DNA of 64,000 nt from Actinomadura terrae (GCF_022751215.1 NZ_JAICDG010000003.1:806001-870000); one strand, 5' to 3'; positions 42,615 to 53,589 are shown, counted from the stretch's first letter. The notes: generated by a model not told the origin, from the sequence alone. Numbers and translations are program-made.

Positions 42615-42663
42615 GTGCCCGGCCCGGCCTCCCACCCCTGCGGAGGCCGGCCGGGCCGGGCAC
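42615..42663 (-). terminator. Terminator hairpin after the M4-M28 protease gene
   Basis: An inverted repeat with about 15 paired bases on each side (from GTGCCCGGCCCGGCC at 42615 to its complement ending at 42663) and a small bulge lies downstream of the protease stop on the minus strand. It separates that gene from the conserved gene at 42499. Confidence 0.65.
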
Positions 42664-42699
42664 GTTTCGGGTCATGCCAGAGCGTGCAGCCCCGGCGGG

Positions 42700-45600
42700 C
42701 TAGAGCGTGATGCTCCAGCCGTTGAGGGTCCCGACGTCACCGGGTCCCTGGTCGTAGACGGTCAGTTGCCAGTTTCCGGCGGCCTGCGAGTTGACGCCCG
42801 GGACGGTGAAGGTCATCGGACCGTCCCACGGAGTGCACTCGTACTGGCCCTCGCCCATCGGCTTGACCTCGTAGGTCTGGCCGGACGGGGAGACCAGGCC
42901 GATCGCCATGTCCTCCGAGCAGGTGTGCTGGATGTCGACGCTCAGCGTCACCGTGCTCGCCGCCTGGCCCTGCGTGCTGACCTGGAGCGGGCTGCTGACC
43001 CACCGGTAGTCGTTGATCGGGTACTGGGTGGTGCTGGTGGACGTCCGGTTGTCGGCCTTCTTGACCGTCAGCGTGTAGGTGGCGGACCTCGCGACCGCCC
43101 CCTGCCCGGTGACCGTCACCGTGTAGTCGCCCGGCTGCGTGTCGGCGGCGGTCGCCACCGTCAGCGTCGCCGTGCCCCCGGCCTTCACCGAGGACGGGCT
43201 GACGGTGGCCGTCGGCCCCGCCGGGGACACCGTCGCGGACAGGTTGACCTGCTGCGCGACACCGGCGGTGACGGCCGTCCTGACGGTGGCCGTCGCCGAC
43301 TTCCCGGCGTCCACGCTCCCGGTGCCCGGGTCGACCGACACCGAGAAGTCGTTGGTGTCGTCGCCCTGCACGGTGACGGTGAAGGTGGTGGTGTGCTTGA
43401 CCGCCCCACCGGTGCCGCTGCCGGTGACCTTGACCGTATAGCTGCCCGCGGCCGTCTGGGCCGTGGTCGCGACCGTCAGCTTGGACGATCCGCCCGCGGT
43501 GACCGAGGTCGGGTCGAGGGTCACGGTCGGGCCGCCCGGCGACACGGTCGCCGTCAGGTCGACCTGCTGGGCGCTGCCCTTCGTCACCGCCGTCTTGACG
43601 GTGGCGGTGGCCGACTCTCCGGGCTTGACGCTCCCTGTCGGAGGGTCGGAGCTGATGGAGAAGTCGTTGGCCGGCGTCGAGTCGCCGACCGCGACCTTCC
43701 ACAGCGCCCACGCGATCGCGTCCGAGCTGCGGTCCAGCCCGGTCGTGTCGATGTTGTTCGGGTAGCTGTCGCAGGACTGGTGGTAGCACCGGTCGAACGC
43801 CTGGTTCGCGGTGCCGCCCCACTTCTGCGCCTGGGCCGCCGACTTGATCGCGGACGCGCCGGTGGACAGGAACGTCGTCGGGATTCCGGCGTCGCGGAAC
43901 GGCCCGTCGTCGCTACAGCACTCCGACATCTCGTCCGGCACCAGCCTGATCGAGTCGAAGTACCCCTTCAGGTACTGCGACAGGGCCGAGTTGACGCCGT
44001 CGATGAAGTAGCCGGGGTTGGGCGAGCCGACCATGTCGAAGTTGAAGTAGCCCTTGATCTTCGTGCGGTCGGTGGCCGACAGGCGGGAGACGTAGTTCTG
44101 CGAGCCGCGCAGGCCCTGCTCCTCGTCCGTCCACCAGCCGAACCGGACGTGCTTCAGCATCGTCGGCTTGGTCTGCGCCAGCTTCAGCGCGGCCTCCAGC
44201 AGCGCCGCCGAGCCGGAGCCGTTGTCGTTGATGCCCGGACCCGCCGCGACGCTGTCGAGGTGGGCGCCGAACATGTAGACGTTGTTCTCGTCCCCTCCCG
44301 GCCAGTCGGCGATGAGGTTCGGACCGGCGCCGGCCGAGCAGCCGGACGTGCACGTCTGCCGGACCGTGGTGAACCCGGCGTTCTTCAGCGCCTGCTCCAG
44401 GTAGTTCACCGACGCGGTGTACCCGGCGCCCGTCGACCGGCGGGTGCCGCCGTTCTGCGTGGCGATGGTCTGGAGCTGCTGGAGGTGGGCCTTGACGTTC
44501 TCGACGCTGATGTCGGGCGGGTTGCCCGTGTCGGACCCTCCGCTGACGTTGACGCTGTAGGTGGCGGTGTGGGAGCCGCTCGTCCCGGTTCCGGTCACGG
44601 TGACCGTGAACGGGCCGGTCTTGGCGGTGTCGCTCGCCGCGAGGGTGAGCGTGGCGGTGTTCCCGGACTGGACCTGGGAGGGGTTGAAGGTCGCGGTCAG
44701 GCCGGGGTTGGCGGGGGACACGGTCGCCGACAGGTTCACCGGCTGGGAGGAGCCGCTGCTGACGGTGGTGTTGACCGTCGCCTGCACGGACTCGCCCGCC
44801 TTGACCGTCCCGGAGTTCGGCGCCACCGACAGGGAGAAGTCGTTGCCGCTCGGGACGCAGCTCGGCTCGCCGGACTGCGCGCCCATCTGGACGGCGTTCC
44901 AGGCGTCCTTGACCCGGTTGTACCAGGTGCAGGACGGGTCGAGGTTCTTCGCGGCGGTGAGCGTCAGCGTCCGGTACCGGGGGTAGCTGGTGCTGGACGT
45001 CTTCAGCTGCATCGCGTTGTAGAAGATCTTCGCCGCGTTCAGCACGCCGATCCCCGTCACCGAGGTCGGCCCGCCCGAGCAGATCGGGCTGTTCGGCTTG
45101 CCGCCACCGGGGTTGGAGCCCTCGGCGAGCAGGTAGAACCAGTGGTTGCCCGGTCCCGCCGCCTTGTGCACCTCCATGTTCGGCACGGAACTGGAGTAGC
45201 AGTTCGGGTCGCCGTTGACGAGCGACGGGTTGTACATGTTGCGGATCGGGCCCTGCCCGACCAGGTTGATCTCCTCGCCGACCGTGTAGTCGGGAGCGTC
45301 CTCCGGGTTGTTCAGGAACGCCTCGGAGGCGGCACCCCACACGTCACCGACGAATTCCTGGGTTCCGCCGCCGGACATCCCGCCCGGGGTGAAGTTGTCC
45401 AGGCCGTGGCCGAACTCGTGGTCCACCACGTCGGTCGAGGTGATCCACTGGTTGGACTGGTTGTGGCCGAACTGCGCGTCCGTACCGTTCCAGTAGGCGT
45501 TGACCTCGTTGAGGCCGACCCTCGCGGGAGCCCACTGGCCGTTGCGCAGGCCGTCGCGCCCGTACGTCTTCAGCAGGTCCCAGAACCCGCCCGCGGCGTA

Positions 45601-46389
45601 CATGACGTCGACACAGCCGGCTTCCTTGCTCGTCTTGGACGTGCTGCCCCAGACGTCGCTGGACTTGGTGAAGATGCCGCCGCTGTAGTCGGCGCACGTG
45701 AGCCCTGGCCGCTTCGGGTCACGCATCGTGTAGGAACCACCCGACTGGGTCGTTCCAATATTGAGGTTCGGGCCTTCCCAGATTCCGGTGCCCGTGCCCG
45801 CGTAAACGGTCTCCTTCGCGTCGAACCGCTTGCCGGTCAGCGCGTCGACATAGACTTTCTTGCGGCTCAGCTGCTTGCCCTCGCGGCCCGAGACGGTCGT
45901 CTCCCAGGCGAGGCGGGGCTTGCCCAGCGCGTGCACCACGAGGTGGGGCTTGAGCTGGCTCTTGTCAGGTTTCGCCACAGCGCCGCGGGAAGCGCGCGCG
46001 GCGGCGTCCGCGCCGACCTTGGGGGTCGTCGCCACCTTGATCTGCTGTTTCTGCGCCACCGACAGCGTGCGCACATGGCCCTTTGCGTCGGTCGCGACGA
46101 CGAAGTCGCCGCCGACCACCGGAAGGTCGCGGTAGGTGCGCTCATAGGCGACGTAGTACTGGTTCCACGGGGTGCCGACGACCTGCGTGCGGACGAATTT
46201 CTCGCCCTTGCTCGCGTGCAGTTCGGCGACGCGCCCGGTGACGATCCGATCCGCGGACGCCATTGCGGCGGTCTTCGGATCGGCGCTGGATTTCGGAACG
46301 CTCGGCGGTGCCGACATGGCGATTGTCGCCAAGCCGGTGACCGGGAGCGCGACGGCCGCAAGGACCGCCAGAAGGGGTTTGCGTTTCAC
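42700..46389 (-). CDS. Secreted double protease: M4 metallopeptidase, Ig-like repeats, M28 aminopeptidase, P-domain
   Basis: The 1229-residue protein has a signal peptide (residues 1-28), an FTP/PepSY-like propeptide (about 40-185), and an M4 thermolysin domain. The zinc motif is DVVDHEFGHGLDN, and the Glu ligand side is FVGDVWGAASEAF. An Ig-like linker follows, then an M28 peptidase (MFGAHLDSVAAGPGINDNGSGSAALLE, DEEQGLRGSQNY, ECCSDDGPF). Two more Ig-like domains and a C-terminal proprotein-convertase P-domain (TVTLSVDIQHTCSEDMAIGLVSPSG) finish the chain. Each domain has intact catalytic residues. An endopeptidase and an aminopeptidase in one chain could digest proteins processively outside the cell. 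The GTG at 46389 has GGAGG nine bases upstream; the frame is open further up but shows no family sequence. Confidence 0.9.
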   Translation of the reverse strand: MKRKPLLAVLAAVALPVTGLATIAMSAPPSVPKSSADPKTAAMASADRIVTGRVAELHASKGEKFVRTQVVGTPWNQYYVAYERTYRDLPVVGGDFVVATDAKGHVRTLSVAQKQQIKVATTPKVGADAAARASRGAVAKPDKSQLKPHLVVHALGKPRLAWETTVSGREGKQLSRKKVYVDALTGKRFDAKETVYAGTGTGIWEGPNLNIGTTQSGGSYTMRDPKRPGLTCADYSGGIFTKSSDVWGSTSKTSKEAGCVDVMYAAGGFWDLLKTYGRDGLRNGQWAPARVGLNEVNAYWNGTDAQFGHNQSNQWITSTDVVDHEFGHGLDNFTPGGMSGGGTQEFVGDVWGAASEAFLNNPEDAPDYTVGEEINLVGQGPIRNMYNPSLVNGDPNCYSSSVPNMEVHKAAGPGNHWFYLLAEGSNPGGGKPNSPICSGGPTSVTGIGVLNAAKIFYNAMQLKTSSTSYPRYRTLTLTAAKNLDPSCTWYNRVKDAWNAVQMGAQSGEPSCVPSGNDFSLSVAPNSGTVKAGESVQATVNTTVSSGSSQPVNLSATVSPANPGLTATFNPSQVQSGNTATLTLAASDTAKTGPFTVTVTGTGTSGSHTATYSVNVSGGSDTGNPPDISVENVKAHLQQLQTIATQNGGTRRSTGAGYTASVNYLEQALKNAGFTTVRQTCTSGCSAGAGPNLIADWPGGDENNVYMFGAHLDSVAAGPGINDNGSGSAALLEAALKLAQTKPTMLKHVRFGWWTDEEQGLRGSQNYVSRLSATDRTKIKGYFNFDMVGSPNPGYFIDGVNSALSQYLKGYFDSIRLVPDEMSECCSDDGPFRDAGIPTTFLSTGASAIKSAAQAQKWGGTANQAFDRCYHQSCDSYPNNIDTTGLDRSSDAIAWALWKVAVGDSTPANDFSISSDPPTGSVKPGESATATVKTAVTKGSAQQVDLTATVSPGGPTVTLDPTSVTAGGSSKLTVATTAQTAAGSYTVKVTGSGTGGAVKHTTTFTVTVQGDDTNDFSVSVDPGTGSVDAGKSATATVRTAVTAGVAQQVNLSATVSPAGPTATVSPSSVKAGGTATLTVATAADTQPGDYTVTVTGQGAVARSATYTLTVKKADNRTSTSTTQYPINDYRWVSSPLQVSTQGQAASTVTLSVDIQHTCSEDMAIGLVSPSGQTYEVKPMGEGQYECTPWDGPMTFTVPGVNSQAAGNWQLTVYDQGPGDVGTLNGWSITL

Positions 46390-46581
46390 AGCCGCATGCC
46401 TCCATTGGTGCGGGGGACGAGGCCGTCCCGCAGGGGAACGGGACGGCGGCCGACACGGCGACGACCCCGGCGTTGGCCGAGCGAACGGGGAATGGGGGTG
46501 GGTTTCGCGCGGGAGCGGCCGTCGTGTCCTGCGAAGATGAGATTGACACCTGATCAACGCTTGCGGGGCCTCGCATTTAGG

Positions 46582-46599
46582 CATAGCTTCGCGGCTATG
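46582..46599. promoter_or_regulatory. Palindrome over the LysR start codon
   Basis: CATAGC-TTCGCG-GCTATG is a perfect 6-6-6 inverted repeat whose right arm contains the ATG of the LysR gene. Binding here would block its own translation start or promoter, consistent with autoregulation in the divergent LysR-protease region. Confidence 0.5.
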
Positions 46600-47622
46600 C
46601 AGGTTGAACTGCGCCATCTGCGCGTGCTCAGCCGAATCGCCGAGGCGGGCAGTATCACGCGCGCCGCCGCCGACCTGGGCGTCTCCCAGCCGACGCTCAG
46701 CGCCCAGCTCCGCCGTATCGAGCAGGCGTTCGGCGGGCCGCTGTTCGACCGGAGCCCGGACGGCATCACGCCCACCGCGCTCGGCCGCCACGTCCTCGCC
46801 CGGGCCCGGGGCGTGCTGTCGGACGTCGACGACCTGCTCGCCACCGCCCGCAAGAACGGCGAGCGCTCCGTCATCCGGCTCGGGACGCACCCGAGCATCC
46901 TGCTCGGGGAGTGGTTACGGCGCCTGGAGGGCGGCCCGCTGCGCCGCACGGTCAGCACCAGCCTCGACTACTCCGGCGGCGTCCTCAACCAGCTCCTCGC
47001 CAACGACCAGGTCGACGTCGTGTTCATGGGACGGGTCGCCGACCACCACGCCCCGCCCTGCCCGCCCGGCACGGGCGAGCGCGTGGTCTGCGTCGAGCCG
47101 TGCGGGGTCGCGCTCCCGTCCGGGCATCCGCTCGCCTCCCGCGGCCGCGTCGAGCTCGCCGACCTCGCCGACGAGATCTGGATCCCGCCGCAGGGCGGCG
47201 ACGACGGCGGTACCGCGATGCTGCGCGCCGCGTGCGAGGCCGCCGGGTTCACCCCCCGCTTCCGCTACCACGACGTCGACCTCAGCGGCATGGCGGGCTT
47301 CGTCGCCGCCGGGTTCGCGATCGCGCTCGTCTCGCCGACCTGGCGTCCCACCGAGGGCGTCGCGGTCGTCGCGCTCGCCGGCCGGGCCACCGACGCGCAC
47401 CGCGTCCTGCGCTGGCGCAACTCCGGGATGACCGCCGAGGAGATCGACATCCTGCACCGCAGTTTCGCCTCGCTGTACGAGTCGCTGGTGCGCCGCCACA
47501 CCGCCGAACTCCGCTGGCTCGCCGACAACCCGGACGCCCGCCCCCGGCTCACCCGCCCGCCGGTTGAAGATTTTTCGGTGGGGGATGTCGAGGACGACCC
47601 GGCGGCTCCGATCACCAGGTGA
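46597..47622 (+). CDS. LysR-family transcriptional regulator
   Basis: The 341-residue protein has the LysR winged helix (ELRHLRVLSRIAEAGSITRAAADLGVSQPTLSAQLRRIEQAFGGPLF in function) and a periplasmic-binding-like effector domain with RLGTHPSILLG and LLANDQVDVVFMG. It is longer than the usual 300 residues owing to a C-terminal extension. It is divergent from the double protease, 207 bp away, and may regulate it. Confidence 0.9.
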   Translation: MQVELRHLRVLSRIAEAGSITRAAADLGVSQPTLSAQLRRIEQAFGGPLFDRSPDGITPTALGRHVLARARGVLSDVDDLLATARKNGERSVIRLGTHPSILLGEWLRRLEGGPLRRTVSTSLDYSGGVLNQLLANDQVDVVFMGRVADHHAPPCPPGTGERVVCVEPCGVALPSGHPLASRGRVELADLADEIWIPPQGGDDGGTAMLRAACEAAGFTPRFRYHDVDLSGMAGFVAAGFAIALVSPTWRPTEGVAVVALAGRATDAHRVLRWRNSGMTAEEIDILHRSFASLYESLVRRHTAELRWLADNPDARPRLTRPPVEDFSVGDVEDDPAAPITR

Positions 47623-47660
47623 GCGGCGCCGAGCGGGCGCCCTGATGATCGGAGCAGACG

Positions 47661-48257
47661 ATGGGCAAGGTCACCTGCGACATGGCGGTCTCCCTCGACG
47701 GATACACCGCGGGCCCGAACCAGAGCCTCGACAAGCCGTTCGGCGAGGGCGAGGACGGCCGGCTGACCCGCTGGATGTTCGAGGAGGCCGACGCCAACGC
47801 GGAGGTCATCAAGGGCATCACGGACGCGGGCGCGTTCATCATGGGCCGCAACATGTTCTCCCCGGGGCGCGGCGACTGGGACCTGGACTGGACCGGCTGG
47901 TGGGGCGACGAGCCGCCCTACCACGCGCCGGTGTTCGTCCTCACCCACCACCCGCGCGAGGCGGTGACGATGCAGGGCGGCACCACGTTCAATTTCGTCA
48001 CCGACGGGATCGAGGAGGCCCTGGCGCGGGCGCGGGCGGCGGCGGGCGAGCGGAACGTCTCGATCGCGGGCGGCGCGCACACGGTGAACCAGTACCTGGC
48101 GGCCGGGCTGATCGACGAGCTGCGGCTGCATTTCGCGCCGGTCGTCCTCGGGGCGGGGGAGCGGCTGCTGGACGGCGTCGGCGACCTCGCGCTCGAACAG
48201 GTGGGCGTGGCGGGCTCCGGCTCCGTCGCGCACCTGACCTACCGCCTCAAGCGGTAG
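47661..48257 (+). CDS. Dihydrofolate-reductase-fold protein (RibD C-terminal family)
   Basis: The 198-residue protein shows the family blocks VTCDMAVSLDGYTAGPNQ, GAFIMGRNMF, PVFVLTHHPREAV, NVSIAGGAHTVNQYLAAGLIDELRLHFAPVVLGAGERL. It resembles the reductase half of RibD but stands alone, as do many actinobacterial paralogues of unknown substrate. It probably uses NADPH. It overlaps the convergent acetyltransferase gene by 11 bp. Confidence 0.88.
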   Translation: MGKVTCDMAVSLDGYTAGPNQSLDKPFGEGEDGRLTRWMFEEADANAEVIKGITDAGAFIMGRNMFSPGRGDWDLDWTGWWGDEPPYHAPVFVLTHHPREAVTMQGGTTFNFVTDGIEEALARARAAAGERNVSIAGGAHTVNQYLAAGLIDELRLHFAPVVLGAGERLLDGVGDLALEQVGVAGSGSVAHLTYRLKR

Positions 48258-48801
48258 CGCGCCCGGGGCCCGGCCAGGCGCGGCGGTCCAGCGTGAACAC
48301 CTTGATCGCCTCGCCCCGGGCCGCCACGGCCTCGCCGCGCAGGCGCATGCCGACCCGGGCCGCGACGCGCGCGGACGCGGTGTTCTCGATCCGCACCCGG
48401 GCCGCGAGGCGGGGCGCGCCGAGCCGTCCGAACGCGTCGTCGCGGGTGGCGCGCGCCGCCTCCGTCGCGATCCCGCGTCCCTGGTACGCCGGGTCGAGCC
48501 ACCAGCCGATCTCGAAGGCGGAACCGTCGACGCCGGGAACGCGGGTGCCGGCGTAGTTCAGCGCGGCGATCCCGAGGAACTCCCCGCCGTCCGCGGCGAG
48601 GACGCCCCGCCACCCGAAACCGTGCGACCGCCAATGCTCCAGGTAGGCGCGGTGCCTTTCGTCGACGTACTCGGGCGTCCAGCGGGTGCCGAGCCCCAGC
48701 GTCCGGTACACGCGGGGGTCGGCGGTGAGCCTCGCCACGTCCTCCCTGAACTCCTCCCGCCAGGGGACGAGGCGCAGCCGTTCCGTGGCCAGTACATCCA
48801 T
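48247..48801 (-). CDS. GNAT-family N-acetyltransferase (RimJ/RimL-like)
   Basis: The 184-residue protein has TERLRLVPWREEF at the N-terminus, EIGWWLDPAYQGRGIATEAARA as the acetyl-CoA-binding motif, and VRIENTASARVAARVGMRLRGE near the end. This subgroup acetylates protein N-termini, antibiotics or small amines; the substrate is unknown. The ATG at 48801 is the family start. Confidence 0.88.
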   Translation of the reverse strand: MDVLATERLRLVPWREEFREDVARLTADPRVYRTLGLGTRWTPEYVDERHRAYLEHWRSHGFGWRGVLAADGGEFLGIAALNYAGTRVPGVDGSAFEIGWWLDPAYQGRGIATEAARATRDDAFGRLGAPRLAARVRIENTASARVAARVGMRLRGEAVAARGEAIKVFTLDRRAWPGPGRATA

Positions 48802-48989
48802 CCGGCCGATCCTAGGCGGGCTCCCCGGCTTCACGTCCATCGATGCGGCGTCCAAGCGTGGGCCAAGAATGCGGCGTACCGCGTTTGGCCTGCGGCCGGG
48901 GCGTGAACATAGCCCGGAAAATGCCTCCACGGAAACCGGCGGGGTGCGGGGGAGACGGCCGGAAGGTCTGAAATGCATTCGGGGCTGCG

Positions 48990-50201
<1,212 letters not shown>

Positions 50202-50215
50202 CCGGGCGAACTCCG

Positions 50216-52096
50216 GTGCGCGAGGTGGGCGAGGACGGGGGTGCTGGACCGCGGCGCGGCGTCGTCCCCGCGCGCGGTCCACTGGCGGCGCCGCGCGGAC
50301 CGCGCCTCCCGCTGCTGCACGGCGAGGGCGACAGGAGCCGGCTGACCAGCCTCCAGGGACTGGTCGCGCTCTCGCTGGACGCGTTGAGCTCGGTCGCCTA
50401 CGGGCCGGAGGCGATCGCGCTGGTGCTGGTCACCGCCGGGGTGTCCAGGGTGCGGCTCACCCTGCCGGTCACGCTCGCGATCGCCGGGCTGCTCGCCGTG
50501 CTGGTGGTGTCCTACCGGCAGGTCATCGCCGTGCACCCGGACGGCGGCGGCTCCTACGCGGTCGCGCGGGACGACATCGGGCCCCGCGCGGGCACGCTGG
50601 CCGCCGCCGCGCTCGTCGTCGACTACGTCCTCACCGTGGCGGTCAGCCTCGCGGCGGGCGCCGCCACCCTCGCCTCCGCCTTCCCCGCGCTGCGGCCGTA
50701 CCTGCTGGAGATCTCGCTGCTCGTGCTGGCCGTGCTGACCGCCGTGAACCTGTACGGGATCGCCGACAGCGCCCGCGTCCTCATGCTCCCGACGCTGCTG
50801 TTCGTGGCGACGGTCCTCGGCATCGTCGTGGCCGGGCTGGCGCGGTCGCACCCCGCCGCGTCCGTGGGGACGGCCGTGGCCCCGCACGCCCACGAGGCGC
50901 TCGGGGTGATGCTCGTCCTCAAGGCGTTCTCCGCCGGCTGCGCCGCGCTGACGGGGGTGGAGGCGATCGCCAACGGCGTGCCCATGTTCCGCACGCCCCG
51001 CGTCGCGCGGGCCCAGCGGACCGAGCTGATGCTGGGCGCGCTGCTCGCCGTGATGCTGATCGGCCTGGCGCTGCTGATCCGGCGCGACGCCGTCGTGCCG
51101 AAGGAGGGCGTGACGATCCTCGCCCAGCTGACGGCGGGCGCCTTCGGCACGGGATGGCCCTTCCAGGCCGCGAGCATCGTGGTCGCCTTCGCGCTGGCGC
51201 TCGCCGCGAACACCAGCTTCGGCGGCCTGCCCGTCCTGCTGAGCCTGCTGGCCCGGGACCACCGGCTGCCGCACCTGTTCGCGCTGCGCGGTGAGCGCCC
51301 CGTCCACCGGTACGGCGTGCTCGCGGTCGCGGCCGCCGCCGCGCTGCTGCTGGTCGCGGTGGACGCGCGCACGCACCGGCTGCTCCCGCTCTTCGCCGTG
51401 GGCGTCTTCACCGGGTTCACGATCAGCCAGGCCGGGCTCGTGCTGCACTGGGCCCGGGAGCGGCCGCCGCGCTGGGCGGGTACCGCGCTGCTCAACGGCA
51501 CCGGGGCGACGCTCACCGCGCTCGCGACGCTGGTACTCCTCGTCACCAAGTTCAGTGCGGGCGCCTGGGTGGTCGTCGTCGTGGTCCCGCTGCTGATCCT
51601 GCTGTTCACGCGGATCCGGCGCTACTACGACCGGGTCGCGCGGGAGTTGCGGCTCGGTACCGTCCCCGCCGAGCGTCCCCGGCCCGATCGCGCCGCGCGG
51701 CTGCTGATCGTGCCGATGGAGGACGTCGGTGCCATGACCGGCCGGGCGCTGGGCACCGCCCTGGGCCTGGACGGGGAGGCCGTCGCGGTCGCCGTCGCCG
51801 AGGACGGGGAGCGCGCCATCGCCCTCAGGCGGCAGTGGGACCGCTGGGACCCCGGGGTGCGGCTGGAGATCCTCGACAGCCCCCGGGAGGCCAGGATCCG
51901 CCCGATCGTCGAGTACACCAGGCGCGCCCTGGCCGGCGGCGACCGGTCGGTGATCGTCCTGATCCCCATGGTCGAGTCGAGCCGTCCGCGCTACCGCTTC
52001 CTCTACGACCAGTGGGGCCTGCTCCTGGCGGAGGCGCTGCGCGAGCATGCACCCGGCGCGCTGGTGTGCGTCCTCCCGTACCGGATCAGCGGCTGA
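50216..52096 (+). CDS. APC-superfamily amino-acid/cation permease with C-terminal soluble domain
   Basis: The 626-residue protein has a basic N-terminus and roughly twelve hydrophobic helices starting LTSLQGLVALSLDALSSVAYGPEAIA. The conserved segment SYAVARDDIGPRAGTLAAAALVVDYVLTVAVS follows. A C-terminal cytosolic domain of about 150 residues (LLIVPMEDVGAMTGRALGTALGL, RYRFLYDQWGLLLAEALRE) follows. This layout is that of KimA-like proton/potassium or amino-acid transporters. The start is a GTG at 50216 or 50225, neither with a clear ribosome site. The substrate is uncertain. Confidence 0.8.
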   Translation: MREVGEDGGAGPRRGVVPARGPLAAPRGPRLPLLHGEGDRSRLTSLQGLVALSLDALSSVAYGPEAIALVLVTAGVSRVRLTLPVTLAIAGLLAVLVVSYRQVIAVHPDGGGSYAVARDDIGPRAGTLAAAALVVDYVLTVAVSLAAGAATLASAFPALRPYLLEISLLVLAVLTAVNLYGIADSARVLMLPTLLFVATVLGIVVAGLARSHPAASVGTAVAPHAHEALGVMLVLKAFSAGCAALTGVEAIANGVPMFRTPRVARAQRTELMLGALLAVMLIGLALLIRRDAVVPKEGVTILAQLTAGAFGTGWPFQAASIVVAFALALAANTSFGGLPVLLSLLARDHRLPHLFALRGERPVHRYGVLAVAAAAALLLVAVDARTHRLLPLFAVGVFTGFTISQAGLVLHWARERPPRWAGTALLNGTGATLTALATLVLLVTKFSAGAWVVVVVVPLLILLFTRIRRYYDRVARELRLGTVPAERPRPDRAARLLIVPMEDVGAMTGRALGTALGLDGEAVAVAVAEDGERAIALRRQWDRWDPGVRLEILDSPREARIRPIVEYTRRALAGGDRSVIVLIPMVESSRPRYRFLYDQWGLLLAEALREHAPGALVCVLPYRISG

Positions 52097-52274
52097 AGCG
52101 CTGCCCGCCGCGGGACCCGCCGTCAGGCAAACGACCTTTTCCCGGAGCGCGGTGCATTGTTGACCGGACATCGTCTTAGTGGCGCGAATTCCGGGAATCC
52201 GAAATCACGGCCGGACCGCCGTTCACCATGATCGTCCGCGCCGGAGCGGGGCTTTCGATCGGGGAGGGTGGGCC

Positions 52275-53249
52275 GTGTCGTCATCGGTGGCGGACGCACC
52301 CGCTTCGCAAGGCTCCCCGGCGCGGAACCGCCCGCAGGAGGCCGTTGCGGCGATTCTCAGGGGAATCGCCCAGGTCGATTTCCAGCCCAATTACTGGACC
52401 GGCCTCATTTTCCTGGCCGCGCTCTTCGTCGGCGGCTGGCGGTTCGGCGTCTTCGGGTTGCTCGGCACCATCGCCGCCACCGCGACCGCCTACCTGCTCG
52501 GCGTCGCGCGCGACCGGGTGTCGGCCGGGCTCGAAGGGTTCTGCGGGACGCTCGTCGGCGTGGCCCTGGTGCTCTACCTGGGCGTGCACTGGATGACGGT
52601 GGCGCTGGTCATCGGCTCGGCGGTCGCCGTGAGCGTGCTCACCTCCGCGATGGGGACCCTCCTCGCCCCCTACGGCCTGCCCGCCTCCACGGCGCCGTTC
52701 TGCGTCGTCACGCTGGTGATGGTGCTCGGCGCGCCGTCCTTCGACCGCGTCTGGGCGCACCACCCGGACAGCTCGCCGCCCTCGGCGTCCGCCCCGGGCA
52801 CGGCGATGACCTGGCACGACTTCTGGCACGGCCTGTTCAGCGGGATCGGCCAGGTGTTCTTCCAGGACCGGTGGTACGTCGGGCTGATCTTCCTGGCCGG
52901 GCTGGCGGTGGCGAGCCGTCTCGTCGCCGCGACGGCGCTGGTGGGAAGCCTGGTCGGGCTGCTCACCGGATGGTGGCTGGGCGCGCAGGCGGCCGACATC
53001 GGCGCCGGTCTGTACGGCTACAACGCCGTGCTGACCGGGATCGCGCTGACCGGGACCTACATCGCCCTGAGCCCGGTCGGCACGCTCTACGCGGTGATCG
53101 GGGCGGCGACGTCGGCCGCGCTGACCGCCGGGCTCACCAACCTGTTCACCGTGGTCGGGGGGCACACCCTGACCTGGCCGTTCGTGCTGGTCATGTGGGT
53201 GTTCACGGCGGCCGTCCCGCATCTTTCCAGGCTTGCGCGGGCCGGTTGA
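52275..53249 (+). CDS. Urea transporter (UT family)
   Basis: The 324-residue membrane protein has two homologous halves, each with a helix bundle: DFQPNYWTGLIFLAALFVGGWRFG in the first and FFQDRWYVGLIFLAGLAVASR in the second. Each is followed by a glycine-rich pore segment (GFCGTLVGVALVLYLG; GYNAVLTGIALTGTYI). UT channels pass urea down its gradient. The GTG at 52275 has GGAGG seven bases upstream. It lies 28 bp before ureA and surely serves urease. Confidence 0.9.
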   Translation: MSSSVADAPASQGSPARNRPQEAVAAILRGIAQVDFQPNYWTGLIFLAALFVGGWRFGVFGLLGTIAATATAYLLGVARDRVSAGLEGFCGTLVGVALVLYLGVHWMTVALVIGSAVAVSVLTSAMGTLLAPYGLPASTAPFCVVTLVMVLGAPSFDRVWAHHPDSSPPSASAPGTAMTWHDFWHGLFSGIGQVFFQDRWYVGLIFLAGLAVASRLVAATALVGSLVGLLTGWWLGAQAADIGAGLYGYNAVLTGIALTGTYIALSPVGTLYAVIGAATSAALTAGLTNLFTVVGGHTLTWPFVLVMWVFTAAVPHLSRLARAG

Positions 53250-53277
53250 GGGCCGGCCGCAGAGAGGACCGATCCCG

Positions 53278-53589
53278 ATGAACCTGTCACCGCGAGAGAT
53301 CGACAAGCTGCTCGTCTTCACCGTCTCGCGGCTCGCCGAACGGCGCCGCCAGCGCGGGTTGAAGCTCAACTACGGCGAGACCGTGGCGCTGATCAGCGAC
53401 GCCATCGTGGAGGCCGCCCGCGACGGCAGGTCCGTCGCCGACTGCATGGAGCTGGGCAGGAAGGTCGTCGGGCCGGACGACGTGCTCCCCGGAGTGCGCG
53501 GGATGCTGAAGCTGATCCAGGTCGAGGCCACCTTCGACGACGGGACCAAGCTGGTGTCCTGCCACGATCCCGTCGGCGGCGGCAGGTGA
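53278..53589 (+). CDS. ureA: Urease subunit gamma
   Basis: The 103-residue protein starts MNLSPREIDKLLVF and shows LNYGETVALISDAIVEAARDGRSVADCM and GMLKLIQVEATFDDGTKLVS, complete for UreA. It assembles with UreB and UreC into the nickel urease. Its stop overlaps the GTG of a CbiX-like gene rather than ureB, which is an unusual insertion. Confidence 0.96.
   Translation: MNLSPREIDKLLVFTVSRLAERRRQRGLKLNYGETVALISDAIVEAARDGRSVADCMELGRKVVGPDDVLPGVRGMLKLIQVEATFDDGTKLVSCHDPVGGGR

Noticed and set aside
42556..46596. Very long open frame on the plus strand opposite the double protease
   Set aside because: It is a high-GC shadow frame; its sequence is a Val/Arg/Gly-rich complement of the protease and only the last part (LysR from 46597) is real.
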